From Streptomyces syringium (GTDB lineage: Bacteria; Actinomycetota; Actinomycetes; Streptomycetales; Streptomycetaceae): 64,000 nt of DNA. Made by a program: the position numbers and the translations under genes. Under the pieces are notes generated by a model. The model was not told the origin of the DNA. It worked only from the letters and a program-made list of their open reading frames with translations, and searched no databases. Positions 55,784 through 64,000 of the stretch are shown one piece after another. Each line of letters opens with the position of its first letter. The first letter of the stretch is position 1. The stretch is taken from the NCBI RefSeq assembly GCF_017876625.1, contig NZ_JAGIOH010000001.1, positions 5,415,501-5,479,500 on the forward strand. Reading direction: 5' to 3'.

Positions 55784-56410
55784 CTGAACACCCGCCTCGA
55801 TCACCGTGCCCCTCTCGTGTTCGACACACGCGAGCTGGGTCGGCGTCCCGGTGCGCTGAAGAGGGTCTCCCGCTCCATTCCGGCCCCCCAGGACCTCGGC
55901 ATCGAGGTCATCGGGGTCGCCGAGGGCGCGACCGTGGAGCTCGACCTCCGACTGGAGTCGGTCATGGAAGGGGTGCTTGTCACAGGCACCGCCCGTGCAC
56001 CGCTGACAGGGGAGTGCGTAAGGTGTCTGGAGCCGCTCGGGCGTGAGCTCGAAGTGGACTTCCAGGAGATGTTCTCCTACCCCGACGCCGACGACCGGAG
56101 CCGCCCCGCGGACACCGGCGACGACGCCGAGGAAGAGGAGGACATGCTCTTCCTCGAGGGCGACCTGTTCGACCTCGAACCCGTGCTGCGTGACGCGGTG
56201 GTGCTCGCACTGCCGCTGCAGCCGGTGTGCCAGGAAGACTGCCCGGGTCTGTGCGCCGAGTGCGGCACGCGACTGGCGGACGACCTGGACCACCACCACG
56301 AGTCCGTCGACATTCGTTGGGCGGCACTGCAGGGCCTCGCCGGGTCCAACCAGGACGGCGAGATGGACAACGCACCCCGCTCCGGCGGGGATGACTCACA
56401 GGAGAAGTAG
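55784..56410 (+). CDS. YceD/DUF177 protein with cysteine clusters
   Basis: DUF177 (YceD) proteins are implicated in 23S rRNA accumulation and sit next to rpmF. The protein has [19 protein letters not shown] at the N-terminus, [14 protein letters not shown] and [16 protein letters not shown] as cysteine clusters, suggesting a zinc ribbon. No ATG or GTG in frame precedes the conserved N-terminus at a suitable place; the sequence reads AGGAAGCC then CTG 55784, so a CTG start is proposed. GTG 55817 would lose part of the conserved region, and a longer frame from GTG 55619 is open. rpmF follows three bases after the stop. Confidence 0.8.
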   Translation: MNTRLDHRAPLVFDTRELGRRPGALKRVSRSIPAPQDLGIEVIGVAEGATVELDLRLESVMEGVLVTGTARAPLTGECVRCLEPLGRELEVDFQEMFSYPDADDRSRPADTGDDAEEEEDMLFLEGDLFDLEPVLRDAVVLALPLQPVCQEDCPGLCAECGTRLADDLDHHHESVDIRWAALQGLAGSNQDGEMDNAPRSGGDDSQEK

Positions 56411-56412
56411 CC

Positions 56413-56586
56413 GTGGCTGTTCCGAAGCGGAAGATGTCGCGCAGCAACACGCGCCACCGCCGGTCGCAGTGGAAGGCTGCGGTCCCCACCCTGGTGGCAT
56501 GCGCTAGCTGCCACGAGCCGAAGCTGCAGCACATCGCGTGCCCCAGCTGCGGCACCTACAACAAGCGCCAGGTCCTCGAGGTCTGA
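56413..56586 (+). CDS. rpmF: 50S ribosomal protein L32
   Basis: The 57-residue protein has [19 protein letters not shown] and the zinc-type motif [23 protein letters not shown] 56413 is the start, with GGAGAAG upstream overlapping the end of the DUF177 gene. It is in an operon with rnc and probably mutM. Confidence 0.96.
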   Translation: MAVPKRKMSRSNTRHRRSQWKAAVPTLVACASCHEPKLQHIACPSCGTYNKRQVLEV

Positions 56587-56605
56587 TCGGCGGGTGACAG
56601 GCTTC

Positions 56606-57451
56606 ATGTCAGACGCCATTACGCCGAAGAAGGCGCCGGCGGACACGGCCTCGTCTCACACGCTTCTGGAAGGGCGGCTCGGGTACAGACTCGAGACCGC
56701 CCTTCTGGTGCGTGCACTGACCCACCGTTCCTTCGCATACGAGAACGGCGGTCTGCCCACCAACGAGCGGCTGGAATTCCTCGGGGATTCCGTGCTCGGC
56801 CTGGTGGTCACGGACACGCTGTACCGCATCCACCCCGATCTGCCCGAAGGCCAGCTGGCCAAGCTGCGGGCCGCGGTGGTCAACTCGCGTGCGCTGGCGG
56901 AGGTCGGTCGCGGCCTTGAACTCGGTTCCTTCATCCGGCTCGGCCGCGGTGAAGAGGGCACGGGCGGCCGGGACAAGGCGTCCATCCTCGCCGACACCCT
57001 GGAAGCGGTGATCGGTGCGGTCTATCTCGACCAGGGCCTCGAAGCCGCCGCCGAACTGGTGCACCGGCTCTTCGACCCGCTGATCGAGAAGTCCTCGAAC
57101 CTCGGGGCCGGCCTGGACTGGAAGACCAGCCTCCAGGAGCTGACCGCGACGGAGGGGCTGGGCGTTCCCGAATACCTGGTCTCCGAGACGGGTCCCGACC
57201 ACGAGAAGACCTTCACGGCTGCTGCCCGCGTCGGTGGTGTCGCGTACGGCACCGGCACCGGCCGCAGCAAGAAGGAAGCGGAGCAGCAGGCGGCGGAATC
57301 CGCCTGGCGCGCCATCCACGGAGCGGCGGAGGCTCGCGCCTCGGCCGCCCGGGCGGCGGCGGAAGCCGCCCCCGCCCCGGCGGACGAGACGCCCGCCGAC
57401 GGTGTGGCGGCCGAGCCCGCCACGGACGGCGCGCAGGGCGCTTCGCACTGA
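56606..57451 (+). CDS. rnc: Ribonuclease III
   Basis: RNase III cleaves double-stranded RNA in rRNA processing and mRNA decay; in S. coelicolor its loss (absB) blocks antibiotic production. The 281-residue protein has the signature [20 protein letters not shown] near residues 53-72 and a C-terminal dsRNA-binding domain ([39 protein letters not shown]). An Ala/Pro-rich tail of about 35 residues follows. ATG 56606 is used; GTG 56594 is an alternative. Confidence 0.96.
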   Translation: MSDAITPKKAPADTASSHTLLEGRLGYRLETALLVRALTHRSFAYENGGLPTNERLEFLGDSVLGLVVTDTLYRIHPDLPEGQLAKLRAAVVNSRALAEVGRGLELGSFIRLGRGEEGTGGRDKASILADTLEAVIGAVYLDQGLEAAAELVHRLFDPLIEKSSNLGAGLDWKTSLQELTATEGLGVPEYLVSETGPDHEKTFTAAARVGGVAYGTGTGRSKKEAEQQAAESAWRAIHGAAEARASAARAAAEAAPAPADETPADGVAAEPATDGAQGASH

Positions 57452-57582
57452 AGCGCCGCCCCGCGACGCCCCGCACCCCGGCTGCCGGCCGGGCCCGGTC
57501 ACCCGGGCCCGGCCGGCAGCCGCGGCAGCGGCGCGGGGGCCGACATCCCGGCGAATCCCGGCGAACCCTCCCAAGGAGCATC

Positions 57583-58482
57583 GTGCCCGAGTTGCCCGAG
57601 GTCGAGGTCGTACGGCGCGGGCTGGAGCGCTGGGTCCGTGACCGCACGGTCGCGGACGTGGCCGTGCTGCACCCCCGCGCGATCCGCCGTCACCTCGCCG
57701 GACCCGAGGACTTCGCCGCGCAGCTGCGCGGGCGCCGGCTCGGCACCGCCCGACGCCGGGGCAAGTACCTCTGGCTGCCCCTCGAAGCCGAGACCTCCGC
57801 CGGGACGCCTGACCGGGCCGCTCCCGACCGGGCCGTCCTCGCCCATCTCGGCATGAGTGGCCAGCTCCTCGTCCAGCCGCACGACGCGCTCGACGAAAAA
57901 CACCTGCGCATCCGCGTCCGCTTCGCCGATGCGAACGGCACCGAGCTGCGCTTCGTCGACCAGCGCACCTTCGGCGGCCTGTCGCTGCACGACACCGTCC
58001 CCGGCGACCCCGACGGGCTGCCCGACGTCATCGCGCACATCGCCCGCGATCCCCTCGACCCCGCCTTCGACGAGGACGCCTTCCACGCGGCGCTGCGCCG
58101 CCGCCGTACGACCGTCAAGCGCGCCCTGCTGGACCAGTCGCTGATCAGCGGCGTGGGCAACATCTACGCCGACGAGGCGCTGTGGCGCGCCCGGCTGCAC
58201 TACGACCGCCCCACCGCGACCCTGACCCGCCCGCGCAGCGCCGAGCTGCTCACCCACATCCGCGACGTCATGCACGCGGCTCTCGCCGTCGGCGGCACCA
58301 GTTTCGACAGCCTCTACGTCAATGTGAACGGCGAATCCGGCTACTTCGACCGGTCGTTGGACGCGTACGGACGCGAGGACGAGCCCTGCCGCCGCTGTGG
58401 CACGGCCATGCGCCGGCGGCCGTGGATGAACCGGTCCAGCTACTTCTGCCCGCGCTGCCAGCGCCCGCCGCGCGTGTCCTAG
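57583..58482 (+). CDS. mutM: Formamidopyrimidine-DNA glycosylase
   Basis: MutM removes oxidised purines such as 8-oxoguanine. The 299-residue protein keeps the catalytic N-terminal Pro-Glu ([14 protein letters not shown]), the helix-two-turn-helix [20 protein letters not shown], and a C-terminal zinc finger ([10 protein letters not shown]...YFCPRCQ). GTG 57583 has AAGGAG upstream. The order rnc-mutM is the common actinobacterial arrangement. Confidence 0.97.
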   Translation: MPELPEVEVVRRGLERWVRDRTVADVAVLHPRAIRRHLAGPEDFAAQLRGRRLGTARRRGKYLWLPLEAETSAGTPDRAAPDRAVLAHLGMSGQLLVQPHDALDEKHLRIRVRFADANGTELRFVDQRTFGGLSLHDTVPGDPDGLPDVIAHIARDPLDPAFDEDAFHAALRRRRTTVKRALLDQSLISGVGNIYADEALWRARLHYDRPTATLTRPRSAELLTHIRDVMHAALAVGGTSFDSLYVNVNGESGYFDRSLDAYGREDEPCRRCGTAMRRRPWMNRSSYFCPRCQRPPRVS

Positions 58483-58632
58483 AACGGCCCGGGGCCCCTC
58501 CGGTCCCAGCGTCCGGCCGGTCTCGGCCCTCGGCGTGGACCGCCTCGTACCGCTCCCGCGCCACCAGCACCTCCGGCACGCGCTCCTCCACCAGCTCGAT
58601 GAGCGTGCCGCCGCAGCTCGCGCACAGGATTG
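58483..58632 (-). pseudogene. Possible gene remnant with CxxC motif
   Basis: On the minus strand the frame reads CASCGGTLIELVEERVPEVL then VARERYEAVHAEG before turning into mutM antisense. It looks like real protein sequence, but it has no proper start (only CTG or an internal GTG 58591) and an upstream stop. It may be the leftover of a lost gene or chance coding-like sequence. Its family is not recognised. Confidence 0.3.
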
Positions 58633-58633
58633 C

Positions 58634-58645
58634 GTTTTCCGAAAA
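58634..58645. promoter_or_regulatory. TTTTC-C-GAAAA palindrome upstream of flavodoxin-like gene
   Basis: A short A/T-rich palindrome lies 55 bases before GTG 58700 in otherwise GC-rich sequence. It may be a repressor site or part of the promoter, since TTAGTGCTTTTTTAGG follows. Confidence 0.35.
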
Positions 58646-58699
58646 TTAGTGCTTTTTTAGGCCATCGCACCGCTCGTCCCCCCTCCCGAGGAGCCCGCA

Positions 58700-59284
58700 G
58701 TGACCACGCCCGTCGTTTCCATCGCCTACCACTCCGGCTACGGCCACACCGCGGTCCTCGCCGAGGCCGTCCGGGCCGGCGCAGCCGACACCGGTGCGAC
58801 CGTCCACCTCATCAAGGTCGACGAGATCAGCGAGGCGCAGTGGGAGCTGCTCGATGCCTCCGACGCGATCATCTTCGGCTCGCCCACCTACATGGGCACC
58901 GCCTCCGGCGCCTTCCATGTCTTCGCCGAGGCCACGTCCAGGCGCTGGGCGACCCGCGCCTGGCAGAACAAGATCGCGGCCGGCTTCAGCAACTCCGGCT
59001 CCAAGAGCGGCGACAAGCTGCACACCCTCCAGTTCTTCACGGTCCTCGCCGCCCAGCACGGCATGCACTGGGTCGGTCTGAACCTGTCGCCCGGCTGGTG
59101 CAGCTCCACGGGTTCCGAGAACGACCTCAACCGCCTCGGCTTCTACCTCGGCGCCGGCGCCCAGACCGACACCGACCAGGGTCCGGACGGCGTCCACAAG
59201 GCCGACATAGCGACCGCCGAGCACCTCGGCCGCCGCATCGCCGAGCAGACCCGGATCTACGTCGCGGGCCGCGCGGCCGTCTGA
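58700..59284 (+). CDS. Flavodoxin-fold NAD(P)H oxidoreductase (WrbA-like)
   Basis: The 194-residue protein has the flavodoxin FMN loop SIAYHSGYGHTAVLAEAV near residues 7-24, then IIFGSPTYMGTASGAFHVF and AAGFSNSGSKSGDK, consistent with quinone reductases of the WrbA/flavodoxin_2 group. It would carry FMN and protect against quinones and oxidative stress. GTG 58700 is the start. A large hairpin terminator follows. A palindrome upstream suggests its own control. Confidence 0.85.
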   Translation: MTTPVVSIAYHSGYGHTAVLAEAVRAGAADTGATVHLIKVDEISEAQWELLDASDAIIFGSPTYMGTASGAFHVFAEATSRRWATRAWQNKIAAGFSNSGSKSGDKLHTLQFFTVLAAQHGMHWVGLNLSPGWCSSTGSENDLNRLGFYLGAGAQTDTDQGPDGVHKADIATAEHLGRRIAEQTRIYVAGRAAV

Positions 59285-59300
59285 CCGGTGCCACGCGTCT

Positions 59301-59369
59301 GTTGAACGATGACGTCGGCCGCCGCGGACCGGGATCCCTCCCGGCCCGCGGCGGCCGACGGCGTTCAAC
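59301..59369. terminator. Large terminator between convergent genes
   Basis: GTTGAACG (59301-59308) pairs with 59362-59369 and a 15-bp arm (59313-59327) pairs with 59346-59360. The structure separates the flavodoxin-like gene from the CAP-domain gene. Confidence 0.75.
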
Positions 59370-59422
59370 GGGCGCCCGGTGACGGCAAGTCGGGCGCGCC
59401 CCTCAAAGCCCTCAGTGAGCCC

Positions 59423-60553
59423 TCAGTAGCCGAATTCCTGTGTCCACCACGGACCCCCCGGGCCGGCGTGCATACCGATGCCGATCGTCCGGTAGTCGCC
59501 GTTCAGGATGTTCCGCCGGTGGCCGGGGCTGCGCATCCAGGCCTCCATCACGGCCTCGGCGTCGCTGTGGCCGCGGGCGATGTTCTCGCCGCCGAGGGTG
59601 GTGATGCCGCGCTTGGCGGCCCGGTCCCAGGGGGTCCGGCCGTCCGGGTCGGTGTGGGCGAAGAAGCCCCGCCTGGCCATGTCCTCGCTGAAGTCCTGGG
59701 CGAGCCGGGCCAGTCGGGCGTCGGCGCGCACCGGGGGGCGGCCCGCCCGCACCCGCTCCCGGTTGACCAGCGCGAGCAGATGGGCCGCGACCGAGGCCCG
59801 GGGAAGCGCCACCTGGGCCGCGTCCGGCGCCGGAGGGGCAGCGGCCCGGGGCGGCGCGGACGAAGGGGGCGGGGCCGACGGCGCCGCGGTGGTCCGGGCG
59901 GCTTCCGGCGGCGCCGCCGTGCCGCCACGGGGATCGGCGCCGGCGCCGGTCTCCCGGGGCGACGGCGTGGCGGACGGCTCGGCCCCGGGCTCCCGCCACG
60001 GGGCCGCCGAGGGCGTGTGCGACGGCGCGGCCTCCCGGTGCGCGGGGAACCACTCCCGCTCGTCGGGCTCCCGGGGCTCCAGTGGCCGGGGGCGCTGGGT
60101 GAGGAGATCGCGGGGCAGGTCGTCGCCGAAGTCGGGCGGCAGATCGGGCTCGGGCGGCTCCTCCACCTCGAACCGGCCCCGGGTGCTCTCGCTGCCGGTG
60201 CCGCTGTTGAGCGTGTAGGTGTCGCTGCCGCCCGGCAGCAGCCCGGAGGCCACCACCACCGCGCCCATCGCCATCGCGGCGGAGGCGCCGAGCAGCCCCG
60301 TCCGCACGGGCCCCTTCGCCCTGCTCCGGGCCCCCCGGCGGGGACTGCGGTGCCGTCCCGTGCCGGCCGCGGGGACGGACGCGCCGAAGGGGCTGCGGGA
60401 GTTCGCCGGGAAGGGTTTGGCGGACTGCCGCGCCGGTGTGTTCGGGGGATCGCTGCGTTCGGTCGACTCGCTCGTCGGGGGCGCTCCGGCTGCCTGGGAA
60501 ATCGCGGCCGTGTCGTCGGAGGTCTCGGGGGCAGAGCGTCGATGGCGACCCAT
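59423..60553 (-). CDS. Membrane-anchored CAP/SCP-domain protein
   Basis: The 376-residue protein has a basic N-terminal cytoplasmic region, one membrane helix (LLGASAAMAMGAVVVASGLL near 88-107), a long Pro/Ala-rich linker, and a C-terminal CAP domain: LLALVNRERVRAGRPPV, MARRGFFAHTDPDG, TLGGENIARG and WMRSPGHRRNILNGDY. The histidine/glutamate pattern of CAP proteins is present. It is likely exposed outside the cell, with unknown target. ATG 60553 is the start. It converges with the flavodoxin-like gene. Confidence 0.88.
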   Translation of the reverse strand: MGRHRRSAPETSDDTAAISQAAGAPPTSESTERSDPPNTPARQSAKPFPANSRSPFGASVPAAGTGRHRSPRRGARSRAKGPVRTGLLGASAAMAMGAVVVASGLLPGGSDTYTLNSGTGSESTRGRFEVEEPPEPDLPPDFGDDLPRDLLTQRPRPLEPREPDEREWFPAHREAAPSHTPSAAPWREPGAEPSATPSPRETGAGADPRGGTAAPPEAARTTAAPSAPPPSSAPPRAAAPPAPDAAQVALPRASVAAHLLALVNRERVRAGRPPVRADARLARLAQDFSEDMARRGFFAHTDPDGRTPWDRAAKRGITTLGGENIARGHSDAEAVMEAWMRSPGHRRNILNGDYRTIGIGMHAGPGGPWWTQEFGY

Positions 60554-60685
60554 CCGCTGCCTTCCTTACGTGCTCGGCGTCATCGTGCGTCACTCGTACG
60601 GCGGAGTCTTAACGAGCGGCGACTGTACGCCAAGACATGGGGGGCCGAGGTGCTACCTGCGCAATTGCCCGGTTAACGTGCAGAC

Positions 60686-60967
60686 ATGAACGAGAATGTC
60701 CGTCTTACCGCCTGGGTTCGTGGTCATGTGCAGGGTGTCGGCTTCCGATGGTTCACGCGGGAGAACGCTCTGGGTATCGGTAATCTGATCGGCTTTGCCT
60801 CGAATCTCGACGACGGGCGCGTCCAGGTGGTCGCGGAGGGGCCGCGCGACCGGTGCGAACGACTGCTCGATTGGCTCCGGGACGGGGACACGCCCGGGCG
60901 CGTGGACGGCGTCACCGAGATCTGGGCCACACCCAAGGGTGGTTATGACGGCTTCGAGATCCGCTGA
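60686..60967 (+). CDS. acyP: Acylphosphatase
   Basis: The 93-residue enzyme hydrolyses acyl phosphates. It has the catalytic arginine and loop in [18 protein letters not shown] and the asparagine in [21 protein letters not shown] 60686 is the start. It precedes smc in this and many actinobacterial genomes, separated here by about 890 bases that include one small gene. Confidence 0.95.
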   Translation: MNENVRLTAWVRGHVQGVGFRWFTRENALGIGNLIGFASNLDDGRVQVVAEGPRDRCERLLDWLRDGDTPGRVDGVTEIWATPKGGYDGFEIR

Positions 60968-61373
60968 CCGGACGGCCCGGAAAGCGGTTTGCGGGGGGAA
61001 GCGGAGAGATTTGGCGGGGCATGGAAGTCGTATTCATATGCCGCTGGCATATTCGCTCGGCAGAAATTGCCTGATGGTTGCCAACTCGGCCCCGTCGTGG
61101 AAGGCTGCAACTCAACGGATGATCTCCACGCCCCCTCGGGCCCCGGGAGAGGAAAGCGCCGCGCATTCGCCGCCGCGCACCCCTGGGACGCCCGTGGATA
61201 CGGGGTGTGATCGTGTTGACCGTCAAACCTTTTGGTGAGACTCTGGAAGCCCCGCGCACCTTAGCTGTTTGGCCATTGAACACCGCAGTAGCTGATGGCA
61301 GACACCGCGGGTGCGAATCCCTCACGACCCACACCGCTTCCGGTCGGTCACTCAGTGTGGAGGACCATCCATC
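60968..61373. other. Gene-poor region between acyP and the next small gene
   Basis: These 406 bases contain no frame I can support. They include an inverted repeat CATATGCC-GCT-GGCATAT (61035-61052) in a locally AT-rich stretch, and TTGACC (61216-61221) with GACTCT 17 bases on, a possible promoter for the small gene at 61374. An untranslated RNA is possible but not shown. Confidence 0.45.
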
Positions 61374-61580
61374 ATGGCAAAGGCGCTTCTCGGTTACGTC
61401 GGCGGCTCCGACCCCCGAGTCCTCTCCGAGATGCGACGGCTTCAGCAGCGTGTCCAGGACCTCGAATCCGAGCTCATTCGGATGCAGGCCGAGAACGACG
61501 CACTGTCCGCCGCCGCGCACCACGGCGACTCGTTGCTCGACAGCATCGACGTACCCCAGGCGGAGCCTGCGCTCGCCTGA
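61374..61580 (+). CDS. Small coiled-coil protein, 68 residues
   Basis: The protein has a GYVGG N-terminal part followed by a heptad-like helix, EMRRLQQRVQDLESELIRMQAEND, and a short tail ending QAEPALA. It looks like a dimeric coiled coil. ATG 61374 has GGAGGA upstream. It is of a type kept upstream of smc in Streptomyces, but I do not know its role; an association with chromosome or cell-division proteins would be a guess. A terminator hairpin with TTCG loop follows. Confidence 0.8.
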   Translation: MAKALLGYVGGSDPRVLSEMRRLQQRVQDLESELIRMQAENDALSAAAHHGDSLLDSIDVPQAEPALA

Positions 61581-61639
61581 CCCCACGCCCTTCCTCCGGG
61601 GGCCCGGTCAGGCTGCACTGTCAGCCGCTTGTGATCTGC

Positions 61640-61663
61640 AAGGGACGCTTCGGCGTCCCTTCG
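61640..61663 (+). terminator. Terminator before smc
   Basis: A 9-bp stem (61640-61648 with 61653-61661) closes a TTCG tetraloop about 60 bases after the small gene and leads into CGTCGTTT. Confidence 0.85.
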
Positions 61664-61843
61664 TCGTTTCCCCCCGGCTGCCGCCCGACCTGGGCGTCCG
61701 GCGCGCTGGGCGCGTCTGTCTGATTTTCGCCGCACCGTCCCCTCACCGTCTGATGTGCCCTGCGCTTTCCCGGGTGAAACCGAAATGAAGACGCGGTGTC
61801 GCCCGCGCCTCGTGCCAGGACGCGACGGGAGGCGGGCGGGCGG

Positions 61844-61849
61844 TAGAGT
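61844..61849 (+). promoter_or_regulatory. -10 box of smc (probably leaderless)
   Basis: TAGAGT ends eight bases before GTG 61858, and no ribosome site is present between them. This fits transcription starting at or next to the start codon. Confidence 0.45.
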
Positions 61850-61857
61850 CCCACCGC

Positions 61858-64000
61858 GTGCACCTCAAGAGCCTGACCCTGCGTGGGTTCAAATCCTTCG
61901 CCTCGGCCACGACGCTGCGCTTCGAACCCGGCATCACCTGCGTCGTGGGCCCCAATGGTTCGGGAAAGTCCAATGTCGTGGACGCGCTTTCCTGGGTCAT
62001 GGGCGAGCAGGGTGCCAAGTCGTTGCGCGGCGGCAAGATGGAAGACGTCATCTTCGCCGGGACGACCGGCAGGCCGCCGCTGGGCCGCGCCGAGGTCTCG
62101 CTCACCATCGACAACTCCGACGGCGTGCTGCCCATCGACTACGCGGAAGTCACCATCACGCGGATCATGTTCCGCAACGGCGGCAGCGAGTACCAGCTCA
62201 ACGGCGACACCTGCCGGCTCCTGGACATCCAGGAACTCCTCTCCGACTCCGGCATCGGCCGCGAGATGCACGTCATCGTCGGACAGGGCCAGCTCGACTC
62301 CGTCCTGCACGCCGACCCGACGGGGCGCCGCGCCTTCATCGAGGAGGCGGCGGGCGTCCTCAAGCACCGCAAGCGCAAGGAGAAGGCGCTGCGGAAGCTC
62401 GACGCGATGCGCGCCAACCTCGCCCGCGTCCAGGACCTGACCGACGAACTGCGACGCCAGCTCAAACCGCTCGGCCGGCAGGCGGCCGTAGCCCGCCGCG
62501 CCGCCGTCATCCAGGCCGATCTCCGCGACGCCCGGCTGCGGCTGCTCGCCGACGACCTGGTGACCCTGCGCGAGGCGCTACGCGCGGAGATCGCCGACGA
62601 AGCCGCGCTCAAGAGCCGCCGGGAGGCCGTGGAGGCCGAGCTGCGGGCGGCGACCGACCGCGAGGCGGCGCTGGAGGAGCGGGTGCGGACGCTGACGCCG
62701 CGGCTGGGACAGGCACAGCAGACCTGGTACGAGCTCTCCCGGCTCGCCGAACGCGTGCGGGGCACGGTGAGCCTCGCGGACGCGCGGGTCACCAGCGCGA
62801 CCACCGCCCCCGAGGAGGAGCGGCGCGGTCGCGACCCGGAGGACCTGGAACGCGAGGCGGCCCGGGTCCGTGAGCAGGAAGCGGAGCTGGAGGCCGCGCT
62901 GGAGGCGGCGAGCCGGGCGCTGACGGACACGGCCGAGCACCGCGCCGAGCTGGAGCGCCGGCTGGCGGAGGAGGAACGGCGGCTGAAGGACGCCGCCCGG
63001 GCCATCGCAGACCGCCGCGAACAGCTGGCCCGGCTGCACGGCCGCGCCACCGCCGCCCGCGGCCGGGTCGCCTCTGCCCAGGCGGAGACCGACCGGCTGG
63101 CCGCCGCCCGCGACGAGGCCCGGGAACGGGCCGCCGAGGCCGAGGCCGCGTACGCGGCACGGCAGAGCGAGGTGGACGGCCAGGGCGCGGACGACGCCGA
63201 GCTGGCCGGCCGGCACGAGAGCGCGAAGCGCGAGCTCGCCGCCGCGGAAGCCGGGCTGAACGCGGCCCGCGAGGCGGCGACGGACACCGAACGGCACCGC
63301 GCGGCGCTGGCCGCCCGCCGGGACGCGCTCGCCCTGGGCCTGCGCCGCAAGGACGGAACGGGCACGCTGCTGGCGGCGAAGGATCGTTTGTCCGGCCTGC
63401 TGGGCCCGGCCGCGGAACTCCTGACCGTCACCCCCGGACACGAGCTCCCCGTCGCCACCGCCCTCGGCGCCGCCGCCGACGCGATCGCCGTCACGGACAC
63501 TGCCACGGCGGCCGAAGCCCTGCGCCTGCTCCGCAAGGAGGACGCGGGGCGCGCGGCACTGCTGGTATCGGCGGCGGCACCGGAGCCCGACGCACCGGAC
63601 GACGCCCCGGCAGACCCCGACGGCCGCGACCGGACACCGGGGACCCCGCGCCCGGCGGCGGACCTCGTGGCCGGGCCGGCGGCGTTGATGCCCGCCGTAC
63701 GCCGGCTGCTGCGCGACGTCATGGTCGTCGCGACCCTGGAGGACGCCGAGGAGCTGGTGGCGGCGCGGCCGGAGCTGACCGCCGTCACCGCCGAAGGCGA
63801 CGCGCTCGGTGCCCACTTCGCGCACGGCGGATCCGGCGGGGCGCCGAGCCTGCTGGAGGTGCAGGCGGCCGTCGACGAGGCGAGCGCCGAGCTGACCGAG
63901 CTGGACGCGTGGTGCGAGGAACTGACCGCCGCCCTGCGGGCCGCCGACCGGCGGCGCGCCGAGTGCGCCAGCCGGGTCGAGGAACTGGCGGTCCGGCGCA
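61858..64000 (+). CDS. smc: Chromosome segregation ATPase SMC (3' end outside window)
   Basis: SMC organises and segregates chromosomes together with ScpA/ScpB. The first 714 codons show the N-terminal ATPase head with Walker A GPNGSGKS at residues 31-38, FAGTTGRPPLGRAEV and HVIVGQGQLDSVLHADP, then a long Ala/Glu/Arg-rich coiled coil. The hinge region begins near residue 510 (LLGPAAELLTVTPGHELPVA, TALGAAADAIAV). The coil has an unusual Pro/Asp-rich insertion (AAPEPDAPDDAPADPDG) near residue 575, perhaps within the hinge. The second coil and Walker B lie beyond the window. Confidence 0.95.
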   Translation, partial: MHLKSLTLRGFKSFASATTLRFEPGITCVVGPNGSGKSNVVDALSWVMGEQGAKSLRGGKMEDVIFAGTTGRPPLGRAEVSLTIDNSDGVLPIDYAEVTITRIMFRNGGSEYQLNGDTCRLLDIQELLSDSGIGREMHVIVGQGQLDSVLHADPTGRRAFIEEAAGVLKHRKRKEKALRKLDAMRANLARVQDLTDELRRQLKPLGRQAAVARRAAVIQADLRDARLRLLADDLVTLREALRAEIADEAALKSRREAVEAELRAATDREAALEERVRTLTPRLGQAQQTWYELSRLAERVRGTVSLADARVTSATTAPEEERRGRDPEDLEREAARVREQEAELEAALEAASRALTDTAEHRAELERRLAEEERRLKDAARAIADRREQLARLHGRATAARGRVASAQAETDRLAAARDEARERAAEAEAAYAARQSEVDGQGADDAELAGRHESAKRELAAAEAGLNAAREAATDTERHRAALAARRDALALGLRRKDGTGTLLAAKDRLSGLLGPAAELLTVTPGHELPVATALGAAADAIAVTDTATAAEALRLLRKEDAGRAALLVSAAAPEPDAPDDAPADPDGRDRTPGTPRPAADLVAGPAALMPAVRRLLRDVMVVATLEDAEELVAARPELTAVTAEGDALGAHFAHGGSGGAPSLLEVQAAVDEASAELTELDAWCEELTAALRAADRRRAECASRVEELAVRR

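Overview
The window is chromosomal DNA from a Streptomyces or a very close relative. The DNA is very GC-rich with strongly third-position-GC codons. It carries markers typical of that genus: two conservon (cvnABCD) operons, an HU protein with a long lysine-rich tail, the AccB/AccE acyl-CoA carboxylase pair, an NdgR-type IclR regulator beside leuCD, F420 biosynthesis (cofC) and Tat-exported enzymes. Gene order looks like conserved core-chromosome synteny. I see no transposase, prophage or biosynthetic gene cluster.

Layout. 1-3.7 kb: proline catabolism (PucR-type regulator, divergent from proline dehydrogenase and pruA). 3.8-7.6 kb: small secreted protein, a CdsA-like membrane protein with a degraded active site, a small basic protein, a Tat-exported metallophosphoesterase. 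7.7-13.6 kb: branched-chain amino-acid genes leuB, ilvE and cimA with an MHS transporter; cimA has a leader peptide with two adjacent Ile codons followed by a terminator hairpin. 13.7-19.2 kb: TetR regulator and FAD monooxygenase, YceI protein, family-8 polysaccharide lyase. 19.4-21.2 kb: accB-accE. 21.4-31.5 kb: two tandem conservons on the minus strand; the first cvnA carries a +1 frameshift, and the two cvnD genes share a 305-bp identical tract. 31.9-35.4 kb: small ORF, FAH-family enzyme, gltX, then a five-gene tRNA cluster Gln-Glu-Glu-Gln-Glu. 35.4-37.3 kb: a MEDS-STAS / MEDS-ATPase pair that looks like a sensory partner-switch. 37.3-40.2 kb: ndgR divergent from leuCD. 40.4-48.7 kb: small ORF, hupS, cofC, plsC-gpsA-ddl, a lipoprotein, a RAM-domain protein, thiL-thiD, rpmB. 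49-61 kb: FakA-like kinase, recG, rsmD-coaD, a DivIVA-like coiled-coil protein, DUF177-rpmF-rnc-mutM, a flavodoxin-fold protein, a CAP-domain protein, acylphosphatase, a small conserved protein. 61.9 kb to the end: 5' part of smc.

How the genes work together. Branched-chain amino-acid synthesis (leuB, ilvE, cimA, leuCD, ndgR) is spread over 33 kb and shows several local control signals. GluRS sits directly upstream of the two kinds of tRNA that a non-discriminating GluRS charges. plsC and gpsA (phosphatidate synthesis) overlap and precede ddl. The DUF177-rpmF-rnc-mutM-(acyP)-smc block is housekeeping. The points most worth a second look are the cimA attenuator, the MEDS pair, the degraded CdsA homologue, the conservon frameshift and gene-conversion tract, and a lone type I-E-like CRISPR repeat just behind rpmB.
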